This document shows, piece after piece, positions 1 to 12,021 of a stretch of DNA of 64,000 bases; position 1 is the first letter of the stretch; the number at the start of each line of letters is the position of its first letter. Source of the stretch: Phragmites australis. Lineage: Eukaryota > Streptophyta > Magnoliopsida > Poales > Poaceae. The notes beneath the pieces were generated by a model. It made no database searches and was not told the DNA's origin. It was given only the letters and a program-made list of their open reading frames with translations. The position numbers were made by a program, and so were the translations under genes. The stretch spans positions 6,644,001 through 6,708,000 of the forward strand of contig NC_084935.1 in assembly GCF_958298935.1 (NCBI RefSeq), given 5' to 3'.

Positions 1-189
1 GAACCGATTGATGGCGTGGAACCAACATCACCTCCCTCTACAGGGAGGCAAGTGGCGTCTCAACCGCCCACTGCTATGTCTCTGACGTTGCCACCGGTTC
101 CGCCACCTCCTCCACCTCAGCGCATGCGAACTTGCCTTCAGAACAATACTTGCAAGCCACTGAATAGAACATATGGTAATGTCACGTAT
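1..189 (+). mobile_element. Ty1/copia pol, fragment upstream of the insertion
   Basis: This is the left piece of a copia polyprotein that runs in from outside the window. The frame gives a proline-rich linker between integrase and reverse transcriptase and would continue into the reverse transcriptase at 2693 if the element at 190-2687 were absent. The short sequence CGTAT (185-189) recurs at 2688-2692 as a target-site duplication. No LTR is visible on this side because the window begins inside the element. Confidence 0.8.
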
Positions 190-2687
190 TGAAAGGACAA
201 TGATGTCGCCTAGAGGGGGGTGAATAGGTGTTTTTTCAAAAAAAAAATCATCCCCTTTTACCGTTGGTCTAAACTTGCAACGGAATATAAACTAACGGAT
301 TTTTCACAAGTGAAAAACCTAAATATGCTAGGCTCAACTAGTGCACAATCACGCTAAATAAGTGTGAAAGTTACAATCCTAAGGGGACAAAAATTATTCA
401 ATTCTAGCAAAAGATATGCAAGAAAATATTAATTAAAAAATCCTAAAAACACTATTTACCGAAGTATCCGGGTTAATCCGGATACTTCGGGTTGTACAGT
501 TCTGGAACCTTCGGGTAAATCCAGAATCTCCAGAACCTGTACAGAAACTAGCCCAAAACTAAAATTAAACAGCGCCTAAAGAGTTCTAGGTCAAACCAAA
601 TGAAGTCGTGTGTTCCAATCTATAATTCCAAGTAGATCCATGGAGAACCTAAAATCAAATACACACAAATAAGTAGATCGAGCAATATGCATAAATATTG
701 AGCAAGAACTCAAATGTAAACAAACTGAAATGGAGACACAAAGATTTGTTTCCCGAAGTTCAGAAACCTCCTCTAGAGATTCCTACGTCTCCATTGAGGG
801 GCTCGATCACACTTGATCTGGGTCTCTCTCAACCATTTTTCTCTCCAAGCTCGATCATACTTGAGCTTAGTTTCCACTCTTGATTTCTTCCCTTGCGGAG
901 GCAAAATCGAAGCCTTCACAAACTTCTCGTGTCACACCACAACCTTAGGTGCTCGTCGGCGACGCCTAGCCGCATAGGAGCTCAAAGCTCCAAGAGTAAA
1001 AAATGCGATGATGAACTTCTTGCCGATGAACTCGAGTGCTCAAGAATGGATTTAGCTCACTTGCACTCAATCTCTCAATCCAACTCACTTTTCTTCTCAA
1101 ATCTCTCACTAAAATAGAGCGGGAAGGAGTTCTTTTGGCTCTAAAAATATTCTCTTTCGTGCCCTTGCAGCAACCCAAAGGATGGGGGTGAGAGGCTATT
1201 TATAGCCCACCTCAAAAAACTAGCCGTATCCGGTTGGCACAGGAAAGCTAAACCGAGAATCTCTGGTCAAAACTTAACCCAGAGACTATGAAACCAGGAG
1301 TATTCGGGTCCACCCGGAGACTCCAGGTGAACTAAACAGCCCCAAATCGAGACCTCCCCTCAGAACCCTACCCGGAGACTCTGGACAACCAGGAGTATCC
1401 GGGTTCAACACAGCTGACCCTCTAAAAACGGCCATAATTTTTGATCCCGAAGCCCGATTTTGATGATTTTGGACTCTATAAAAAGCATATTCAGAGGGAT
1501 ACACATCCCAACCAAATTCATGACCTCAAAACACATTGGATCAAATTAGGAACACTCCGAAACCCAATTCAAACACTTTCACACTTTTCACACAGGGATT
1601 TCTAAAAGGAACTCTCACTTGGGTTTGGTTAGAAACTCTTGAGCATCAAGACATGATAATTAGCTCTACATTGCATCCCTCTTAATAGTGCCGTATACCT
1701 ACACTCAAATTCAAAGATAAAACTCATTTGAACCGCTTTGAACCTTTGAATAACTTTCAAGTACCACTTCTTTCATTCAAACCTTGAGGGTTCCCAACTT
1801 TCATATATTCTTCGCTCCATCTCTTCTTGATTCTTCATATGATTGATGCGAATCATTCATAGGTTTCCATGGCCTCACACGGTCCATTGGAGCAAAGTCT
1901 TCACTCGCTATTTACCATAGCATTGGTCCTTCGGCGCCAAGCCATTTGCTTGCTCTTCACCACGAATGGTCCATCATAGCCGAGTCTTGCTTGCCCTTCA
2001 CCGTCTTGCTATAGAAAACCACTTTGTCGACATCTTCAAGGAATTCATTTTATCAAATATGGAGTCTACTCTTGTTCTTCACTCTTGGCATATATGATTT
2101 TAATTCAACTTATGTCTTCTTATGGATCATAACCCTAACTCACTCTCAAGCACAAAACACGTGTGTTAGTCCATAAAACCTAATTGATAATTTTTGTACC
2201 TTAAGTTACTTGATCTCCACATGTAACTTATTAGCCTTCATGTATATTGTCAATCTTCATATAGAACCTAACCCCACTCATTCTTAAGCACATAGCATAC
2301 GGGTTAGTCCATAAAACTATATTGACAATGTCATACCTTTAGTTACTTGATCTCCGCAAGTAACTTAGTCTTTAAGTTTATTGCCAATCGTATTGAACTT
2401 TTCCTTCTCCTTATGAGCATCACTAAGAGCTCATTGTCAATGATATATTTATTTTGTTCTCATGGCATTTCTCAATAAATTCATGATTCATCACTTATGC
2501 ATCTCCTATGAAATAACCTAGAGCTCATTTATCTTGATACATTTTCAATCTCTCCATTCACTTATAGCTCATGCATATCTCTCAATGCATTACCTATGGA
2601 ACAACCTACTAACAAACTCAACATTGTCAGTCCATAGGTATTGTCATTAATTACCAAAACTACACATAAGGGCTAGATGCACTTTCA
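190..2687. mobile_element. Non-autonomous insertion element A (unclassified grass repeat)
   Basis: About 2.5 kb inserted in a copia pol gene. The ends read TGAAAG...CTTTCA, and CGTAT is duplicated at 185-189 and 2688-2692; the repeat can also be read as 8 bp, TCACGTAT. Near the left tip is CTAGAGGGGGGTGAATAGG (210-228) and near the right tip TTGTCATTAATTACCAAAAC (2641-2660), both of which I know as common interspersed sequence in grasses. Inside are palindromic CCGGA/TCCGG motifs, best at 459-490 (arms CCGAAGTATCCGG and its complement around a 6-base spacer), again near 1290-1330 and 1368-1410. No convincing protein is encoded, so it must be moved by enzymes from elsewhere. Its superfamily is not clear: 5 bp does not fit CACTA (3) or Mutator (9), while the 8-bp reading would fit hAT. 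Confidence 0.75.
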
Positions 2688-2692
2688 CGTAT

Positions 2693-4253
2693 ACCGTGTC
2701 CAAGGATCCTCGTGATGAACCGACAAACTTTGTTGATGCACTAGAGATACTCCATTGGAGAGATGCAATGCATGCTGAATATAATGCACTCATGCATAAC
2801 AAGACTTGGCGACTTGTCCCACCTCGATCAGGTGTCAACATCATTGATTGCAAATGGGTATTCAAGACTAAGAAGAAAGCTGATGGTTCGATTGAAAGAT
2901 ATAAGACAAGGCTAGTTGCAAAGGGTTTCAAACAAAGGTATGGACATGACTACAAGAACATGTTTTGTCCTGTAGTAAAACCTACCACCATAAGACTTCT
3001 ACTTTCCATGGCAGTTTCAAATGGATGGCACCTTCGTCAATTAGATGTTCAACATGCATTTTTACATGGGTATCTTAAAGAGTAGGTGTTCATGCGACAA
3101 CCTCCAGGCTTTGAGGACAAGCAGCAACCATCACACTTGTGCTATCTTGAGAAGGCACTGTATGGGTTGAAACAAGCGCCACGGGCATGGCATGCACGGT
3201 TAAGTACAACACTTCACGAGCTAGGGTTCAAGGCGTCCAAAGTCGATACCTCATTGTTTTTTTGTCGACATGGGAGCACCACAATCTTTCTACTTGTTTA
3301 TGTCGATGACATTGTGGTAGTAAGATCATTAGTACAGACAGCTGATCATATAGTTCATAAGCTAGGAGAAGCATTTGCAGTCAAAGACCTTGGAGAATTG
3401 CATTTCTTTCTAGGCATTGAGGTTCACAAGAAACCACATGGACTTTGTCTAACACAATGGAAATATGTTGAAAAAGCTTATCACACGGACTCATATGGAG
3501 AAAAGTAAACCTGCATCCAATCCTATGGTAGTCACAGACAAGTTGTCCAAGAATGATGGATTCTGTTGAAGCTACACAATATCGCAGTATTGTAGAGGGG
3601 TTGTAGTACCTTACAATCACAAGGCCAGACCTTTCCTTTGCAGTGAACAAAGTATGTCAATTTATTCATGAACCTTGGACTTCACATTGCATTGCAGTGA
3701 AACGGATCTTGAGGTATATTCGGTCCACAATATCTCAAGGTCTTCTATTGAATAGCTCATCCTCAACATTATCATCTGCCTTCTCGGATGTTGACTGAGC
3801 TGGTAGTTTGGATGATCGACGATCAACTAGTGGGCATGCCATTTTCTATGGGGGCAACATGATTGCTTGGAGTGCTCATAAGCAAGCAACCGTGTCACGA
3901 TCAAGCACTAAATCTTAATACAAGTCTTTAGCTAATGCAATTGTTGAACTTGTCTGGGTCCAGTCCCTCCACTCAGAACTCTGTATGCATCAAGACCGAC
4001 CTCCTATTCTTTGGTGTGATAACCTTGGCACCACATACCTATCAGCTAATATGTATTTCATGCTCGCACCAAGCATATTGAAGTTGACTTTCACTTTGTT
4101 CAAGAAAGGATAGCTCAGAAACTTCTCCAAATAAAGTTCATCTCATCTAAAGACCAGATTGCATATATATTCACTAAACCGTTGTTTACACAACTATTTA
4201 CAAGCTACAGAAGCAATCTCAACCTTGGTGCCCCGGTTGAGATTGAGGGAGGC
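2693..4253 (+). pseudogene. Ty1/copia reverse transcriptase and RNase H, broken
   Basis: Continuation of the copia polyprotein from 1-189. Reverse transcriptase begins around 2730 ([12 protein letters not shown]), passes through [19 protein letters not shown] and [10 protein letters not shown], and has the catalytic YVDD motif near 3299. RNase H follows from about 3780 ([24 protein letters not shown]). It is disabled by a UAG at about 3083-3085, a frameshift or stop around 3507, and further stops within RNase H. A purine-rich tract (GATTGAGGGAGG) lies directly before the 3' LTR at 4254. In life the enzyme would copy element RNA to DNA in virus-like particles. The intact YVDD with few stops suggests moderate age. 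Confidence 0.85.
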
Positions 4254-4440
4254 TGTGAAAATATATAGTTTTTTTGTATATGGTAGTTAATCTCCTTGAT
4301 TGTAACTAATTTTATTGCCATGTATCATGTCGTGTATCACGGATTGTAAACTTATTTTTCAATATAAAAGGGAAGCAAGAGCCGGCCGTCATTGTGTTGT
4401 GCCATTCTATCAAAACCCTAGTAACTTGTTTGACACGACG
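4254..4440 (+). mobile_element. 3' LTR of the copia element, right edge uncertain
   Basis: The LTR starts with TGTGAAAATATATAG immediately after the polypurine tract. It contains a TATA/polyadenylation-like stretch (CAATATAAAAGG at about 4360) and the 'CAAAACCCTAG' text common near the R/U5 part of short copia LTRs. The 5' LTR lies outside the window, so no comparison or target duplication fixes the right end. Confidence 0.5.
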
Positions 4441-6210
4441 GTCCCAGAGAACATCTCTGCGAGCACCTAGCATGCACATGTCACGAAGGGGTTGCGTGTG
4501 AGATGGCCGGGGTTGGGAGGTAAGGGGAAAAGACGTTGGTCGATCAGGTCCATGATGCCACTGTCCATTTTCATAAGTACTCCGAGAGAGTGTGAGGGAG
4601 TCATGCATTCGTGCCTCCCTCCCCAGCAGGGCATGCACCCGCCAAGGGTAAGCAATTCAGCACTACATGGGTACCTGCCCCCAACTACTATTTTAGATCA
4701 GCAGCACCATGTTGTTTAAATACATGGTCACTTCATAAGAAACATTTTACTGGCATGTCATTTGAAATTGTGCGATGTCCCCCCGATGATACTCTCCGAC
4801 TTTCAGCTCCCATGAAGAACACAAAGAAAAACACAGAAGACAATATTGTAACATGTGAAGGTCTGGGCCACGTGCTAGGAAACCCACTAGCACCAACACA
4901 TGTGCACGACCCATGTGATGACCGCGTGGCATGGATTTAGATGATTCGGCCTAGTTGACCTTCGCGTGATCTGGTCCTCTGCGGTGAGGCCATCCTTTTT
5001 ACATATATTTTATTTTTATTAATATGACAAAATTAGACCTCTATTTACGAACTTAAAAGGATAGGCTCCTATCGCCGATTAGTTGGGCGACTTATTATTT
5101 AGTTATGTCGACCTTTTGGCGAACAACAACAAATATATCGCCGTGTCACTAGGCAAAATTAAATATAACCCACACACTGGGCAATAAGTGTTGAGGTAAT
5201 GAGATAAGTAGTGTAGTGGTGATTAGTGTAGATGTAAATGAGAGGTAGTTATAGAATAGGGTTGTAGATCTGTAGTCGTAATAGTGATGGTTAAAATTGA
5301 TACGTCGTTAGGTTAGCCATTGTCCTCGGATTGGATTAGTATTTTTCAGTTGTAACATGCAGATAGTTTTAGTTAGTTCTACAATACACAGTTAAGTTGG
5401 TTTTTGTAGTCGAAAAAATGGAAGAAGCTATGTCATTTTTTGACACGTACACCGAAGAAGTTAGTTTTTCAAATATTCTATGGAGAAAGGGAGATTGTTG
5501 AGGGTCCAGAAGGGGTAGATATGTTTGGGTTTTAGTCAGTGTTAAGAGAGACAACAAGAGCAAATGAAAGGACACATGGAACTAGTTGATACGGATATTC
5601 CAACTTGAAGTCCAATATCATGAGTTGGAGCTGAGGGGTGTAGTGACCCGTGTAAGGGAATATTTTTTCTAGGAGTTGATTCTGACTAATGCAATATCGA
5701 ATTGGAGGAGGTTTGTTGAGGTGACAACTCAATGAGGTTGATCTCTTATGTCGCTTGCTCAAGCGTACAACAGGGAGGTGGTTGAGAATTGTTGTGCAAG
5801 ATGAAGCTAGCCCTTGCGGTGTGAGTGTGAATGAAGAAAGGTGATAGTTGCGGGGGGATAAACAGCTGAGTGCATTCCAAAAGAAATAAAAGAAAAAAAA
5901 AACCCTGAGTGGGCAGAACTTGGCACCGATGAAACTGATGGTGTGGAGGACGAAGGGTAGCAGATTGAAGACATAGTTGTGAGCACCAGCAAGTTCCGAA
6001 CGAGGACTCTTCAGACTGCAGCAGATTGTTGGACTGGCAGCGAGAGTGAGCAGTCCCGGTCTACGGCGAAGGAGATTTAAACCTGTTTCTTCAAATGTTC
6101 GAGCGCTGAACTTGAAGATTTGAGTTAGGTTGGTACACATCCAGACCTTGCTCATGAGTCATGACTCGACCGTGCTTATTTTTCTAATTCAGAATTTTCT
6201 CATACTTAGC
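4441..6210. other. Spacer without recognisable gene
   Basis: Open frames here, including a 207-codon minus-strand frame at 5532-6155, have no recognisable domain and a composition that looks accidental. A frame of that length over a purine-rich stretch is expected by chance. The plus strand near 5700-6130 reads like decayed coding sequence of a transposon but shows no diagnostic motif. Confidence 0.5.
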
Positions 6211-6214
6211 TTTG

Positions 6215-6775
6215 ATCCGTGCAAGTTGTGGGAAACTATGCTGTTCCTGCAAGGTGGATTCAACATTCAAAAGGAGAAATGAAACAAGAACGCGAACTGA
6301 ACACCGGTCCAGTCAGTGCAAAGCGAAAGTTAATATACAGATTACATGCACATTCTTTGACGTAATTCTTTCTTCTTTCTGGAATGGGTATTAACGTACT
6401 CGTAGACGTATATATGTTCATAACAACATTCTACATCTTCCCTTTTCCCAACACTGGTTTGGAAAAATATGTTGATCTAGCATTCTAGCTCCATGATATC
6501 ATATGATTAGTTGGACGAGCTTTCCTGACTGTCCAATTGAAATACTTCCAACCGTTCTTAACGATGCTTCGAAGAAACTTAGCTGAGGCATTAAAAAATC
6601 CATTCGTTGTGCCACTGCTGTTTGGAGTCCCTGCATGTAGGATCGGACCAATTCTAGATGCAAGGAAACCACTGTCAACATGAAGTAAGCTAATTCTGAA
6701 AATAAATAAATAAACGAATAAAGGTTAACTAAACTCTAATGATCGACGACCAGAATTTGACTACACTCTCTCGCC
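6215..6775 (-). repeat. Dispersed repeat R1, minus-strand copy
   Basis: Read on the minus strand, this segment aligns over most of its length with 30390-30880 on the plus strand. Shared blocks include TTGCATCTAG then AATTGGTCCGATCC, AGTATTTCAATTGGAC / AGTATTTCATTTGGAC, GGAAAGCTCGTC, ACGTCAAAGAATGT and CTGACTGGACCGG. Small indels and many substitutions show an old duplication or two members of a low-copy family. No coding capacity is evident. Confidence 0.7.
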
Positions 6776-6842
6776 GACTCATCCATCGATCAGAATTTTT
6801 TTTAAGAGCCAGGAGGGACTGACTACTCTTAAGAGGGGTACC

Positions 6843-7011
6843 CGGGATTTCAATTTCGTTTTACAATTTTTTTTCGTTCACCAATAAAATTCATGAAATT
6901 TCATCAAAAAATTTGTCCTCTGCTTTGTGGTCTCACGTATCAATAAAAAATTCTAAAAATAGATATTTCGTTTCTCTTTAAAATTCCCAAAATTCGTAAA
7001 ATTGTAATCCC
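6843..7011. mobile_element. Small foldback element (MITE-like)
   Basis: The left end, GGGATTTCAATTTCGTTTTAC, is matched in inverse orientation at 6995-7011, which reads GGGATTACAATTTTACG on the minus strand. The interior is AT-rich and non-coding. About 170 bp is typical of a grass MITE; no target duplication was fixed. Confidence 0.5.
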
Positions 7012-7960
7012 TAAAGGTGCACGCGGCGGGTTCGAGGCTGGACAGGTAGCCTCCTCACCGGACTTGCCAACCGAGCTGAGCTCAGTTCGCCGCCGATCAG
7101 AAGGTTCATTCGAAACAAAACATGAGCTTGGTGTTTCCACGGTTTCTTTTGACCCGGACGGCCAAACCCCTGTTCCGTACACTATAACACGAGTGAGCCG
7201 GCGCATCGCATCGTGGCGTTTGGAAATGGTCTTCCAATGTAACAATCTGGTCGATGATCCGAGTGTCATAGTCGCGGTTCTAGACTAGTTCGAGCGCGGG
7301 CGCACTCACTCTAACCCGTACCATGCGGTTTCACAACTGACATTAGTTCCTCGCTTTGTGTGTTTTTTCCTTCATCTTTTCACTTGCGTCATTCCAGCGG
7401 GGAAAAATGTTAGAAGACCTGTAGGGAGAAAACAATTATGTAGGTAAGAAAACTACATAAAAAATGTGTGGATTCAAAGTTTGGGTCTTAATTCTTTCAA
7501 GTCTAAAAATGTGTGGATGATCTAAAGCATTTAGCCTATATTCTTTTTGAAGTTGAAAATGTTTTATAAAACCTATGTTAGTGTTATCATAAGAAATGCA
7601 ATGGTTCAAAATAGACTGTGAACAGGATACTTCTGCCTCGGATATCAGCATATCACACTGCTAAACATATGTAACATGAAAAACTAGGTTATCACATTGT
7701 TGACAAAAAGAAAACTAATATAACTTATTACAAAAAATTTACGGCGCCATCTACCAAGGCCAGGCAACAAAGCAGCGTTCTTTTCTATTCACCCATATCT
7801 ACGGAAAATTGAATGACTGTTGCAATTAGTAATTTAGTAGTAATAATTGGTGGGATCCTCGCTGTACACACAGCTCTGCAACTTCAAAATTCAGGCGATA
7901 ATCACTCTGGAATGGCCCAAAAGCTTCGTTTCCTCCGTATGGCGATGAGCTCTATCTTAT
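7012..7960. other. Spacer and 3' flank of the glycosyltransferase gene
   Basis: No gene is seen. The last few hundred bases (about 7740-7960) probably include the 3' untranslated region of the minus-strand gene that ends at 7961, but no polyadenylation site can be fixed by eye. Confidence 0.5.
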
Positions 7961-10900
7961 TTACCTAGCAGTGGAAATCTCATTTGGTGTTGTTGAGCAG
8001 ATGCACGAGCAATCTGTTCTATTGGTGCCTCTTTCAAGCATGCGTTTGTTGCGGTTAGTCAACAACTTTATCAACGGTGCTTTTAGGGAAACTTGGCGCC
8101 ATATCTCATTCACTGGTCCATTCGGATCTTCGTACTCAAAGTAATGTTTCACCTGAAAGAAACATTCAAAATTTAAGGATACTCATTGCATGCCTCTAAA
8201 ACTAGAACATTACACAATCAATGCATAAAACAAGATTGAATTAAAACATGCTCGTGTGTCCTGCCACATATCTCCACCACTTACATAAATAAGATCACAA
8301 TCTAAAATAGAATACGGGTTTGTAGTGGGCCGGATCGGGTGGACAAATCGATCCATCCTAACTATTTTGCTTAATCAACCATCTGTACTAGTAGTGAACC
8401 ACAAATCCAGTGGAAGGGGCCCACTTGCATCATCAACGAAAGATAAAAGGTCAAATTCGAAAACATGCCAATGAAATATTAAAACAGAGTTAGAGCGAAT
8501 GATCACAATATTTCATACAACTTAAGTTGGGTCATTGGATTTTGTTCTCAAATCCTATTTGCTGACCAGGCCTTTGCTAACACATAGAAGAAGCATAAAA
8601 TGACCCACATGTGATGGCCAGAAAATAAATCATATGCTTAAAGTGACATAGTTTGTCAAACAATTCCAAACCCCTATCTACCCATGCTCTTACAACTTTA
8701 TATTCTAAGTCAAGAAAGAATGAGGTGGTGAGGTGATCTTCTCTGGCAAAATGCACCAAGCAGCTAATTCTGGTGTTGCATGCTAGTATGAAAGTGGAAG
8801 CACAACCAGAGTTTCTTTACCACAATAACTTGATCACAAGTGTTGAGTTTCTTATTGAGGTTCTGTTAGAGTTTGATACGGTAATGGCAGAACTTCATGA
8901 GGATTTCTAATTAAGCTTGCGACACTAAAATAATGAGTAATTATTCTAACTGGCTTGTTTTCAAATCCTGAAAGGCGGGTTGATGAGAATAGTTATACTT
9001 GGTTCCTTGAATTTCTTTCCCCAACACTCTGAAACTCCCTGATATACAGACACTGCGCTATTTGCCATTACATCATTCAGGCACCACATTATTATGCCAT
9101 GCTTTATACATGTGTAATCTACAAATTGTTTTCTCTGTTAAAAGAACACAATTCTTTTCATAAAGGATGCCGCAGACAAGAAACATCTATGTAATCACTG
9201 GAGCAACCATTTGTCTCAGGAATAATGTGTCTCTAAAAAAGACCTATTTATAAGTAGCATAGCATGCATCTTAGAACTAAGTGAGATGGTACTGACCTTT
9301 TTTATTTCTCTCTGGTACTCCAGAATCCTCTCTGAACTGACTCTTCGAAGCATTGAAGTTAAGTACCCAGGTTGTATAGCCTTGCTTGTCTCAACAAATA
9401 CTGATATGTTATTGTAGTCTAAAACATCTTCAAATGGTAGTTCGATGTAATCACTGACTATAACAGGAACACATAAACTGACAAGTGCATCAAACAATCT
9501 GCACGCTGAAGGAGTATCTCCAGCCGGATGGAGGCAGAATTTTGATGAGTGCATTCCTCGTGTAGCTGCACGCCGACTCTCCCTTGATTGAGCTCCATGT
9601 TTTATGATTACATCTTCCTCGTTCTCAAGAATTTGGAAAAGTGCATCACGGACCTTCCCACCCTACATTATGCAGAATGACCAACTGTAGCATAAGTACA
9701 TGCTATTGCACAAATAAAGCACAAAATGGAAGCAAGAAAGTGAGTATAACTCCATTTTCTGAGGCATGCTGGTCTTATGCAGGAGCTGACAACACTACAG
9801 CCTACAAGGAAAATAAAGATGAACCACTATGTAAAAAAGTCAAGGCTCAAGTGACACATTTTAGTTAAAATAAAAATTGTACGAACTTGAGAAATGGAAT
9901 ATAGGGATGCTTAGACATTTATTTTTAAAAAGGATGAATTGACGAAATTTGGATGGCGGAGCTTCTAAGGAATTCTTAAAAAGTTAGCTTTCCACAAACA
10001 AGGGAAAACCTGCATATTTTATTTGTTCATGCATTCCATACTGGAGTTCTGTTCTCAGTCATGGTTCTGTGTTTCCTATATAGTTTGTTGCCTATGTTTG
10101 GATGCTGCAGTTGTTGTCTTCTATCGTTCCTAACCAAATCATATATCATGTATGATTAACTACCTATGGGAAGCAACAATTGCAACTAGAAACATAGAAA
10201 ACTGATTAATATGCTAATAGCATACTGCTATCATTGATAGTGTATTATGATGTCACATTGCATCCATAGAAGATGAAAGAAAGAGAAGGAGATAAGGTAG
10301 AGGAAAGGGGAAAAAGACCACAAAAGTGGAGTATTGCAAAGGAAATTTGTTGATAAAGGTAAAAAATTTAGGAAGTACCAAAAAAGCATGAGCTTTTTGA
10401 TAGATTTTTATAAGCAACATTGCACAAATCTAATCATTCAGAAATTTCCAAGACTTTTGACAAAAAAAAAATTGAACTAGCAAGCCTTTATGTAATATAC
10501 CGAGATCAAAATTTGCTTGAGAAGATTGTATGTGTTGCCCTTGAAAAAACAAATGCTATCCTAGACTCCTAGCTGAACTCTCCTGTGACTGTTCCAGAAT
10601 TTGATTGTAAAACAAACTAAATCTGAGGCACTTACAGGCACATTTTTAACTTTGTTTTCAAAGCTTCATTTCACACAACATGATAATGCAAAGATCGGAA
10701 CATCATGTGAGAGTGCTCTGGAAATTCATGAACCACACGGTAAGCCTAATGCAAATGTTATCTACAGGGGCCACCAAAATTCGTTATCTATATATGGTTC
10801 CAAAAAAAACCGTCGTCTATACTCTATAACATGCATGACCCCTTTGAAATGCAATTGCAATTCCAATGGAACAATGCCCCAAAACTAATCAAGTCATCGT

Positions 10901-11736
10901 ATCTCTTTCAAGATTCAAGAGTTCACCTCCTTGCGGTACCGATTGCCCATGAAGAACAGCAATGATGGTCGGCCCTCAACCCCGATGTCACCCTTGAAGG
11001 AATTGATGCGATGTGAGTAGGGCAGGATGACATCCTTGACGAGGGATGCCTGGTCGCCACGCAACCGGCCGAAGTCGGAGACCAGGAGTATGGCGTTGCT
11101 GATCCGGTCCACCACACGGTACAGCGCGTTCGGATCCTGGCAGATGAACACGTGGTCCCTCCCCTTGTTCCGCCGCCAGTACGGCTGCCGCTCCAGCCAC
11201 TCCAGCAGCTCCTCCTGCATGGCCTCGTCGATGTACGCCGCCGCCGCCCCGGAGGCATTGGCGGCCGCAGGGGGGTGGATGGGGTTGACGACGAGGCTGA
11301 GGGAGGAGAAGAAAGGCACGTAGAAGAGGTCGGCGTCGCGCGGATCGTCCACGCGGGCTACGGGCCGGTCGCGCGGCCCGCGGAGGAGCAGGTCCCTGAA
11401 GAGCCACCACTCCGCCGAGTGCTGGTGCCCCGGGTACCGCAGCTGCTCGTCGGGCAGCGTCGCGGCGGGGTCCGCCGATCCCGAGGGCGCGCGCGCGGCC
11501 ATGTAACTGCGGACGACGCCGTATGTAAACTTGGTGGGCAGGTCGTACATGTAGATCTTGACGGGGGCGGGCGGGGCGGCGGACACCGGCGAGGAGGGAG
11601 CGGAATCGGAGGCGGAGGCGAGGGAGCGAGAGAAGCGGGAGGCGGAGGGGGAGGCGGGGGAGAGGAGGAGGAAGAGGAGAGCGAGCGCGAGAGCGAGGAG
11701 GAGGAGGAGGACAGGGGAAGGGCGGCGCGAAGGCAT
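7961..11736 (-). CDS. ARAD1-like: Exostosin-family (GT47) glycosyltransferase, ARAD1-like
   Basis: Three minus-strand exons: 11736-10927, 9662-9297 and 8152-7961, joined in phase 0 at GT/AG sites, giving 455 aa (Arabidopsis ARAD1 is about 470). ARAD1 proteins are Golgi type II membrane enzymes linked to arabinan side chains of pectin; substrate here is inferred from similarity. Residues about 9-27 form a leucine-rich signal anchor, then a Ser/Ala/Pro stem, then the exostosin domain from KIYMYDLP (about 60). Other landmarks are [19 protein letters not shown], the DPNALYRV and [10 protein letters not shown] blocks, [10 protein letters not shown] at the first junction, and the C-terminal core [35 protein letters not shown] and [10 protein letters not shown]. 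The ATG at 11736 was chosen because it places the anchor at the N-terminus; the frame stays open upstream to 12021 (other ATG at 11868) but that part is proline-rich leader. Introns are 1263 and 1144 bp. Exon 1 is extremely GC-rich. It appears intact. Confidence 0.9.
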
Positions 11737-12021
11737 GACACGCGAGGCGAGCGCGAGGAGGGATCTGGGGAGGAGGAGGATCAGGCGGGGAGGCGGCGAC
11801 GACGGCGGCGGCGGCACGAGTATCGGGGACGGGCGCGGCTTGCGGGGCGGCCTGCCGCGCTCCCACATGTGGCCGGCCGCGCTGTGGGGTGGGCGGGGAA
11901 GGGGAGGTGGAGGTGGAGTGCGGCGGAGGATGGCAGGGAGGGAGGCGAGGACGAGTAGTGGCCGCAAAATGTGTAGGCAAATTCTATGACATCTTAAAAA
12001 AGATTTTTTAATTTTATCCAT

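Noticed and set aside
5532..6155. 207-codon minus-strand open frame
   Set aside because: No domain, odd composition (runs of Phe from a poly-A stretch), no splice or promoter support.
11152..11989. Long plus-strand frames opposite glycosyltransferase exon 1
   Set aside because: Antisense shadows of GC-rich coding sequence; Arg/Gly/Glu repeats with no domain.
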